Part shown: in pieces, positions 1-6,663 of the stretch
Layout: the number at the start of each line of letters is the position of its first letter
How positions within the stretch are numbered: the first letter of the stretch is position 1
Origin: Chitinophagales bacterium
GTDB lineage: Bacteria > Bacteroidota > Bacteroidia > Chitinophagales > CAIODY01
NCBI GenBank assembly: GCA_023251415.1
Contig: JAHEYX010000011.1
Location: 6,035 to 19,887, forward strand
DNA: 13,853 nt
Reading direction: 5' to 3'
Translations under genes and position numbers: made by a program
The notes under the pieces: model-generated
Seen by the model: the letters and a program-made list of their open reading frames with translations, nothing else
Database searches by the model: none
What the model was told of the DNA's origin: nothing

Positions 1-2694
1 CGCTGTTCCTGTTGGATTATTAAATAAAGGGTTATCAGCATAACTATTTAAATCCATTGTTGAATATAATTTCCATAATGCTAATGTTGTTCCAAAAGTG
101 GTTCCGCTAATTACACCTAACACTCCATCTGTTCCATTCGCATAATAATCATTATTATCTTCTGTTAAGAACGTAATTCCGGATGAAAGCCCTATTGCAA
201 AATGGTTGGCTCCCAAAGTGGTTGCAGTTGCATTAGAGCGAACATTAGCAAATATATTGTTCTTAATAATATCATTAGTTGCACTTGCAGAGGTGGTGCG
301 AATAAAACCATATGTTGAGTTGCTACCTGATGTAACGTTTAGTCCACCTATATAAACTGTATTAAAATAAAAATTATTATTTGCGGTAGTATTTTTACGA
401 ATACCACGAATGATGCAAGGTACTGTAATATCTGAACCGGCATCATCGATACCTAATCTTATTAGGTTATTGCTGTAAGTTGAAATACCACCACCACATT
501 CAATACCGGTAATTATTGCAGCTGCGTTGCTTGCTTTTAAACTGTGAATAAAGTTGCGGCTAATAGTATTTGTGCCGGTTGAAGCATCACTAACATACAT
601 TCCTATAACATTCATGGCTGCTGTAGATGTAGCATTAGTAAGTTGTAGATTGTATACTTTATTGTTGCTGATGTCGAAGGCTGTGCCAATTGTAGTGTTC
701 ACCACCATGCCTATAATAGCCGAACTTGTAGTAGTGTTAGCATTATTCAATACATTAGATTTGATATTGTAAACCTGATTTCCAGTGCAAGTATAAGAAC
801 CTGCCACAGTTGTTGGTTCAACACGAATTCCTTTTAATGTTGTTGCATTTGAAGTTGATGAAGCATAGTTACTGGTTATATTGGCAACAATGTTATTGTT
901 GATGTTATAAACCGGAGTACCGGCACCATTATTACATATAATTCCTCCAAATGTGGAGGCTGTAGCAGCAGATGCACTAGCTTGAGTATAATAAATACTA
1001 TTAGCTACAGTTGTACTACCAATTATATTACCGTTGCAATTAACTGTCCATCCACCGCTTAAATTAACAAGTGTAGCACTTGGGGCTTGAACAGTTGTAG
1101 CACTTCCTATCATATCAATACCACCAATAAGGTTATTATTAACATTGTAAGTATTGGCTGCAGTAGGATCACCGGTTCTAATTGCAAATAAACCACCGGT
1201 TGCAGCAGTTGTTGAAGCAGTATAGGTAATAGCACTATTGGTAGTTACAGATCCAAAAGTATTTCCACCACCAGTTCCTGAAGCGTCTCCTAAATCTATG
1301 TTTCCACGATTTAATTGAAAGCCCATACTGTTTGATGTGCTTGTAGTAGTGATGTCCAAATTAGTAATTGTGTTTGATTTTACTGCAGTGGCAGTTCCGA
1401 AGCCCATAAACAAATCAACAAACAACATTTGATAATTTACTGCACCTGTAACAGCATAACGTCCGGTACCATTTGCAGCATTACCTCCTATATAATTACT
1501 ATTAATTGTAAATCCACTTCCTGCAGTAATTGTACCTGAAGCATTAGGTGTAATCCATAAAACACGATGAGTAACAGCAGCAGTATAAGTTCTCGTTGAT
1601 GTTTGGAAAAAATGGTTATTACTAATATTCCAACCTGAGTTACCTGCTCCAACATAAATTGCTGCATCAGCTAAGGTTGCACTAAAATAATCTGATATGT
1701 TACAATTGGTAATTGCATTACCGTCATTGTATGTTGCGGTTGTAGTAGTAGTTCCCAATCCATTAACAGCCATTATAGGGTTACCGCCTGAAGCATTGTG
1801 AATGTTACAATAATCAAATGTATTATTGTCATTTCCATTTGAACTAACCGTGTTACTGATTAATACAACCCCTCCTGTAGATGACGTCGTTACACCACTG
1901 TTATTCGATTGCAGGTCGGTATATTTTACTGTATTGTTTGATGCATCGTTTATCAATCGAATAGCTGGTGCTGTACCTAAAGTATTAATAACGTTTAACA
2001 TCACACTGCTACCAGAGCCTCCAGGCCGACCATCAATTGTTACATAATTTGCGCCATTTAAATCAATGGTTGCTGTTGCATTTGCACTTGTAATTGTTAC
2101 TGCACTAGAAACAGAAGAAGCCGGACGAATCGTAATTGGGCGAGTAGGTCCCAGACATGGGAATGCAGTAATTGAAATGTTTTCAGTAGTTATGGCATAA
2201 CTTGGCAGTAATTCAAAAATAATACCTCCTGAACCGATACCATTGGTAGCTAAATTTAACCCGGTAATAGCTGCACTTATTGTATTATAAGTTGAAACAC
2301 TGCCTGGACCAATATCTATAATACCATTAGCTCCTGCACAACCAACTGTTGTAACTGAACTCATTAAAGGATTTGTAGTTTGGTAATTTGGTGCTGTACC
2401 AGTACAAATAAAATTATAAGCATAAGTATAAAAGTCATAAGTTGTAGCTCCAAATAAACCGTTTGCAGTAAAGCTTGTTGAGGTGCCAACACTAACTACA
2501 ACCCCTGCACCTAAACTTGCCCCTACCGTATATGTAGTTCCTAATGTTGGTGTTGTTGGAGTAGCACCAGTTAAGTATCTAACCACTAAATAACCATCTG
2601 CAGTAACCGGAGTTATTGTTCCTGTTACAGTTGATGAAGTTGCTGAAGCAAGGGCCGGAGAGTATGAAGTTGGATTAACAACAGGAGCACTACA
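1..2694 (-). repeat. Internal module 2 of the giant surface protein (residues 1259-2156, incomplete)
   Basis: This is the second copy of the module. The FN3-like domain runs from C1259 to about C1377 (GYLVVRY and TTYDFY motifs). TIDLNGANYVTIDG begins at residue 1467, followed by DASNNTVKY. IGSTTVANS starts at residue 1816 and FYFNTVYIGG at residue 2033. The window ends at residue 2156. By comparison with module 1, about 55 residues remain before the module's closing DFDG/GAD segment. The gene therefore continues left into either a third module or a C-terminal secretion domain. Confidence 0.78.
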
Positions 2695-5600
2695 AGGAGG
2701 TACAGCAGTAAACACACCTGCATCTGCGCCCATATCAACCGGTCCTAAAGTCGAACGCGTTTGACCATCAAAATCAGTGGTAACGGTAGCAATTGAAATA
2801 CCTGTTGCTTCAACCGGTGTGCTAATCGATGGATTAATATGAAGGTCGACTACTTGAGCAGCACTAACCCCTGTTTTAATAGTTGCTTTACCATTAGGAT
2901 TTAAAAATTGAGGATCTAAATTTAAACTATTTGCATCTCCTGCAATCCAACCGGATGTATAAGCAGAAACGTCTGAAGATCCATTGAAGCCCATAAATCC
3001 ACCTATACCATTTGCATAATACACATTATAATTTAATGTAAGGCTGGTTGCCGCCGCTCCTAAGTAGAAGGCATAGTGCTTACCGGTACCGGTACTGTTT
3101 GAACGGGTATTTACAAAAACGTTATCGCGTATATCACTTAAAGTAGCAGATAAACGATTAAATGCAAAACTATTATTAGAAGCTCCTGATACTACATTCG
3201 AGCCGCCAATGTATACTGAATTGTGATAAAAATTCTGATTCGCGTTACCTTGTATAATTCCATAAATAGCAGCAGGAGTTGTAAAGCTTGTACCATCTGC
3301 TTTTATTCCTAAACGTATCATATTATTTGCAACAGTGAATACACCACCACTGAACTCAATTCCTCTAAAAGTTACAGATGGATTTACTGCATTTGGATGG
3401 TCGTAACTGTGTATTAGATTTCGTGTCATAAAATTTGTGCCGGAGTTGGACCCACTCCATACAATACCTTCAAATATAATGGCTGTAGCTGTTGCAGTGG
3501 AAGTGGAAACTAATGAGTCGATAATATTATTATCGATAGTACAAGCTGTTGAACTTGTCGAATTACAACCTATGCCAACCAAAGCAGCACTTTGTAAATT
3601 ACTCGTTGTTGGAGCAGCATTTGACAAATTACGAATAATGTTATTTGAAATGCTATTGATTATTGCAGTTGTGGTTGAACCGGTAATAATAATACCTCCA
3701 GTTTGCGGAGGAACGGTTGTTGAATTTCCGGTTACAGACGTTGTACTTGTTGAATTATTATTCAAATTGCAAATGGTATTATTCGTAATATTTGCAGTAC
3801 ATGATCCGGAAGGAATTCGAATTCCATTCACCATTTGAGCTGTTGCGGTATTTCCGGAAGCTTCAAAGCTGTTAGCAACCGTAGTACTTCCAATTAAATT
3901 GTTATCCATAGTAATGGAAGCGGTGCTATTACAAAAAATACCTGTTAAAGAAGCTCCAGTTCCGGCGGTTCTAACGCCTCCAATTTTATTGTATTTCACT
4001 AAAATAGTTGTTGCATTGGTAGCTCCTCCGGAAACTAAAATACAATGAGAAGGAGCAGCACTAGCTGTTGTTAATACTATAGAACTTGTAGCAGTTGAAG
4101 AACCAATTGTATTACCATCAGTTGATAAAGTTCCACCCACATTAACATTACCATTATTTGTAACTGCAATTGCTCTAAAGATATCTCCTGTGCTGGCAGC
4201 TTGTGTAATATTAACGTTAGCTATCGTATTACTAACCACATTACTTGCTGTTCCGGCATTTACTGATAATTCAATTGCTGTTAATTGATTATTGAAAGCT
4301 CCTGTAGCTGTAGAAGTCATTGCAGTACTACCGCAAGCTACTGTTGTACCTCCAATAAAGTTTCCACTTATTGTAAAATTATTACCCGATCCTGTGCCGG
4401 GGTTGGTTGGGCAAACAAAAATAGCTCTGTTAACCACAGATGCTGTAAGGGCTGGCGTTCTAGTAGCAGTTTGAAAAAAACTATTACCTGAAATAGTCCA
4501 GCTATCTGTACCGCCGGCTAAACCAATTCCTGTACTTCCTAAAGTTGTTCCTCCATAAATATCATATATATTATTATTAGTAATAAAATTAGCATCATTA
4601 AAAGATGGAACAGGAGCAGATGCTTGGGTACTATAAGAATAAATACCCATGTTAACAGCTGCACCGGCAGTGGTTGGGTGAATATTACATCTGTCAATCA
4701 AATTATTATCATTTCCAAAAATCCCGGTAGTTGTACCAATAAACACAATACCTCTATCGCCTAACTGAGCAGTAGTTGTTGAAACTAAAGGCGCTGCAGT
4801 ATTTGCACCTTGTAAGTCACAATATTTAATCGTGTTATTGGAAGCATCATTTTTTAAACGAATGGCTTCACCGGTAGCTGAAGTATTTTTAATGTTTAGT
4901 TTAACGCTATTATTAGAACCAGCAGCAGTAACAGCCATCGCCGGAGAACCGCTCGTTCCACCAGGTGTACCATCAATGGTAACATATTTTGCACCATCAA
5001 AATCAATAGTAGGGCCGGCAACTGAACTGCTAATGACCAAACCATTTGCTCCGGTAGCAGGACGAATGATTAAATTATTAGTTGCAGTAAAACAGGCATT
5101 GCTAGAAATAGTTAAAGTAGTGGTAGTTACTTCACTGGTATAACCGCTTTGTAATTCTAAAATTATTGGTGCTTGTGTACCTGTTGAGCCTAAAGAAGTT
5201 CCAAAGCCGGATCCTAAGGCATTTGCTATTGTTGTAAATCCACCGGCTAAGGTATTTGGCAATCCCGGTCCAATCGGAACTGTTGTTGCCACAGTTGGTC
5301 CACCACAAGCTAGCGTCGTTTGCGTTCCGGATAGTGGAGAAGTTATATTGTAAACAGGTCCGGCACAGGTCCCGCCGGTGTTATATGAATATACATAGAA
5401 ATCGTATGTAGTATTAGGAGTCAAACCGGTTGCCGTTAAAGTAGTAGAGGCACCGGATTGAACCACTGTTCCTAAGCCAATAGTATTACCGGCTGAATAA
5501 GTTGTTCCACTTTGAGGCGATGTAACCGCTGCTCCAGTTGGATAGCGTACAACTAAATATCCACTTGGTGCACTGGGTGCTGCTGTAAAAACACCTGTAA

Positions 5601-6468
5601 TAGAACTGGTTGAAGCTGCAGTAAGTGCTGTACTAAAAGAAGGTGATTGGTTTGCAGGAGTTGCACATGGTAACATACCTCCCAATGCCATAAAATGGAA
5701 ATAATCTACTGTATTAACTGCTGAACCGGTTGGAGTTGACCAATTTATAGTTACACTTTGAATTTGTTTGGTAAAATTTGCTGGTGAAATTGTTAATGGC
5801 ATTTCAAACAGATATGGACCTGCTCCGCAAGTACCAACAAGACCAGGAGCAGCATTATTGGTTCTTTGCATATTGGAATAAGTAGTATTCGTGTTGGTAA
5901 ACCAATTAACAACACTATTATTTGCAAAAACTTGTGTTGTAGCATCTGTAAAAGTTACCGTAGCTGTAATGGTTGGACCGGCAGTGTTTAACACCGTTTC
6001 ATATAAGATATATAATTTACCGTAAATCGTCGGAGAATTTAAAACCATTGTACCAGTTGTTGGAAGTACGGAACCGGAGTAGGTGTTACTTGCAATAGTC
6101 AAAGCATTGTTTGCGCTATAGCTTTGCAATTGATAGTTTAACCCCGAAGTAATTGAACTTGGTATAATGTTATTATTTGGCAAACCGCAGGTTGGAAAAG
6201 CCGCTGTTCCCGAATACCATTTATAGGTATTGTCTACGAAACAATAAGCACTGGGTCCATTTCCATCAACCCCAATAGTAGGGTAAGTTACACCCGGTAT
6301 TGTACCGGTGGAAACTGTATTCGTAGCACCAACACCATTAGCAACAATATCGTTGTTAAACCCGGTAATTGGAATGTTTACGTACTGTGCGTGAGCTTTC
6401 AATGAAAAAACAACTACCAAAGAGGTTAAGAATAGTTGTAATAGCCATGTTTTGCGTTTGTTTGTCAT
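1..6468 (-). CDS. Giant secreted modular surface protein with duplicated FN3-like / beta-helix modules (C-terminus outside window)
   Basis: Read on the minus strand from ATG at 6468-6466, the frame stays open for 2156 codons to the left edge, so the gene is partial at its 3' end. Residues 1-27 form a signal peptide (basic start MTNKRK, hydrophobic core, AHA before Q28). Residues about 28-267 are an N-terminal domain of unknown family. From C268 two consecutive modules follow, each with a FN3-like domain (GYLVVRY, TTYDFY motifs) and then a long Asn/Ser/Thr/Gly-rich region with repeated NNxI and NxIGG motifs that looks like a right-handed parallel beta-helix. Module 1 ends with DFDGQTR and GADAG, a common end of such helices in Bacteroidota. 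I see no catalytic motif. It is probably exported to the cell surface or medium; a type IX secretion C-terminal signal would lie outside the window. Role unknown: adhesin, S-layer-like or polysaccharide-related are all possible. The frame is certain; the function is inference. Confidence 0.9.
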   Translation of the reverse strand, partial: MTNKRKTWLLQLFLTSLVVVFSLKAHAQYVNIPITGFNNDIVANGVGATNTVSTGTIPGVTYPTIGVDGNGPSAYCFVDNTYKWYSGTAAFPTCGLPNNNIIPSSITSGLNYQLQSYSANNALTIASNTYSGSVLPTTGTMVLNSPTIYGKLYILYETVLNTAGPTITATVTFTDATTQVFANNSVVNWFTNTNTTYSNMQRTNNAAPGLVGTCGAGPYLFEMPLTISPANFTKQIQSVTINWSTPTGSAVNTVDYFHFMALGGMLPCATPANQSPSFSTALTAASTSSITGVFTAAPSAPSGYLVVRYPTGAAVTSPQSGTTYSAGNTIGLGTVVQSGASTTLTATGLTPNTTYDFYVYSYNTGGTCAGPVYNITSPLSGTQTTLACGGPTVATTVPIGPGLPNTLAGGFTTIANALGSGFGTSLGSTGTQAPIILELQSGYTSEVTTTTLTISSNACFTATNNLIIRPATGANGLVISSSVAGPTIDFDGAKYVTIDGTPGGTSGSPAMAVTAAGSNNSVKLNIKNTSATGEAIRLKNDASNNTIKYCDLQGANTAAPLVSTTTAQLGDRGIVFIGTTTGIFGNDNNLIDRCNIHPTTAGAAVNMGIYSYSTQASAPVPSFNDANFITNNNIYDIYGGTTLGSTGIGLAGGTDSWTISGNSFFQTATRTPALTASVVNRAIFVCPTNPGTGSGNNFTISGNFIGGTTVACGSTAMTSTATGAFNNQLTAIELSVNAGTASNVVSNTIANVNITQAASTGDIFRAIAVTNNGNVNVGGTLSTDGNTIGSSTATSSIVLTTASAAPSHCILVSGGATNATTILVKYNKIGGVRTAGTGASLTGIFCNSTASITMDNNLIGSTTVANSFEASGNTATAQMVNGIRIPSGSCTANITNNTICNLNNNSTSTTSVTGNSTTVPPQTGGIIITGSTTTAIINSISNNIIRNLSNAAPTTSNLQSAALVGIGCNSTSSTACTIDNNIIDSLVSTSTATATAIIFEGIVWSGSNSGTNFMTRNLIHSYDHPNAVNPSVTFRGIEFSGGVFTVANNMIRLGIKADGTSFTTPAAIYGIIQGNANQNFYHNSVYIGGSNVVSGASNNSFAFNRLSATLSDIRDNVFVNTRSNSTGTGKHYAFYLGAAATSLTLNYNVYYANGIGGFMGFNGSSDVSAYTSGWIAGDANSLNLDPQFLNPNGKATIKTGVSAAQVVDLHINPSISTPVEATGISIATVTTDFDGQTRSTLGPVDMGADAGVFTAVPPCSAPVVNPTSYSPALASATSSTVTGTITPVTADGYLVVRYLTGATPTTPTLGTTYTVGASLGAGVVVSVGTSTSFTANGLFGATTYDFYTYAYNFICTGTAPNYQTTNPLMSSVTTVGCAGANGIIDIGPGSVSTYNTISAAITGLNLATNGIGSGGIIFELLPSYAITTENISITAFPCLGPTRPITIRPASSVSSAVTITSANATATIDLNGANYVTIDGRPGGSGSSVMLNVINTLGTAPAIRLINDASNNTVKYTDLQSNNSGVTTSSTGGVVLISNTVSSNGNDNNTFDYCNIHNASGGNPIMAVNGLGTTTTTATYNDGNAITNCNISDYFSATLADAAIYVGAGNSGWNISNNHFFQTSTRTYTAAVTHRVLWITPNASGTITAGSGFTINSNYIGGNAANGTGRYAVTGAVNYQMLFVDLFMGFGTATAVKSNTITNLDITTTSTSNSMGFQLNRGNIDLGDASGTGGGNTFGSVTTNSAITYTASTTAATGGLFAIRTGDPTAANTYNVNNNLIGGIDMIGSATTVQAPSATLVNLSGGWTVNCNGNIIGSTTVANSIYYTQASASAATASTFGGIICNNGAGTPVYNINNNIVANITSNYASSTSNATTLKGIRVEPTTVAGSYTCTGNQVYNIKSNVLNNANTTTSSAIIGMVVNTTIGTAFDISNNKVYNLQLTNATSTAAMNVIGMYVSDASTGTNTISRNFIHSLKASNAAAIITGIECGGGISTYSNNLIRLGIDDAGSDITVPCIIRGIRKNTTANNNFYFNTVYIGGLNVTSGSNSTYGFIRTTSASATNDIIKNNIFANVRSNATATTLGANHFAIGLSSGITFLTEDNNDYYANGTDGVLGVISGTTFGTTLALWKLYSTMDLNSYADNPLFNNPTGTA
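2695..5667 (-). repeat. Internal module 1 of the giant surface protein (residues 268-1258)
   Basis: This is the first copy of a large protein-level duplication. It opens with the FN3-like domain from C268 to about C388. The motif TIDFDGAKYVTIDG begins at residue 487, followed by DASNNTIKY. IGSTTVANS lies at 859-867, and FYHNSVYIGG begins at residue 1080. It closes with DFDGQTR and GADAG just before C1259. All these landmarks recur in the same order in module 2. The DNA of the two copies is clearly diverged, so this is an old duplication and not a recent exact repeat. Confidence 0.8.
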
Positions 6469-6498
6469 GTTTTTGTCGTTTTGTTATGATTGTTGTTT

Positions 6499-6528
6499 CA
6501 TAGGTATAACTTAGTATACCGCTTTAAA
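6499..6528 (-). promoter_or_regulatory. Candidate Bacteroidota-type promoter of the giant surface protein gene
   Basis: On the minus strand TACCTATG (6506-6499) matches the Bacteroidota -7 consensus TAnnTTTG at five of six fixed bases. TTTA (6528-6525) sits 18 bases upstream in the place of the -33 TTTG. Transcription would begin near 6492, leaving a leader of about 25 bases before the ATG at 6468. The match is imperfect and the region is AT-rich, so this is only a candidate. The inverted repeat at 6503-6520 overlaps it. Confidence 0.25.
6503..6520. promoter_or_regulatory. Inverted repeat GGTATA-N6-TATACC, operator-like
   Basis: Two perfect 6-base arms (6503-6508 and 6515-6520) flank a 6-base spacer. 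It lies 35-52 bases upstream of the giant gene's ATG and overlaps its candidate promoter, the position expected of an operator. No binding protein can be named from the sequence, and arms this short can arise by chance in AT-rich DNA. Confidence 0.3.
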
Positions 6529-6569
6529 TTTAAGTGTCCCAAAATTCATACTTAAGTCAAACTTTACCT

Positions 6570-6587
6570 ATCACTAATATTGGTGAT
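6570..6587. promoter_or_regulatory. 18-bp near-perfect palindrome centred on AATATT in the divergent intergenic region
   Basis: The sequence ATCACTAATATTGGTGAT pairs with its own reverse complement at 8 of 9 base pairs; the only mismatch is T6575 against G6582. It lies between the divergent giant surface-protein gene and the sensor-kinase gene, about 102 and 76 bases from their starts. The continuous symmetry and ATCAC/GTGAT ends look like a dimeric regulator site. A NarL-type regulator is encoded next door, but a link is inference only. Confidence 0.35.
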
Positions 6588-6663
6588 TGGTCAAATAAAT
6601 TTAGAAAGTCATTTTGAGGCCATTTAAAGAATATAACTTAGTTTTAGTGCCAATTTGAACCTT

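Noticed and set aside
554..5143. Several plus-strand open frames of 60-133 codons (near 554, 1826, 3437, 4285 and 4832)
   Set aside because: All lie antisense to the giant minus-strand gene, which is open across the entire stretch. Their hydrophobic Val/Leu/Ala-rich translations are the complement of Asn/Thr/Ser/Gly codons and show no domain or plausible start.
1..6468. Impression of short tandem or CRISPR-like repeats in the Thr/Val-codon-rich DNA
   Set aside because: Short recurring words such as gttgta and attattatt come from biased composition. There are no direct repeats of constant length and spacing, and the frame is coding throughout.
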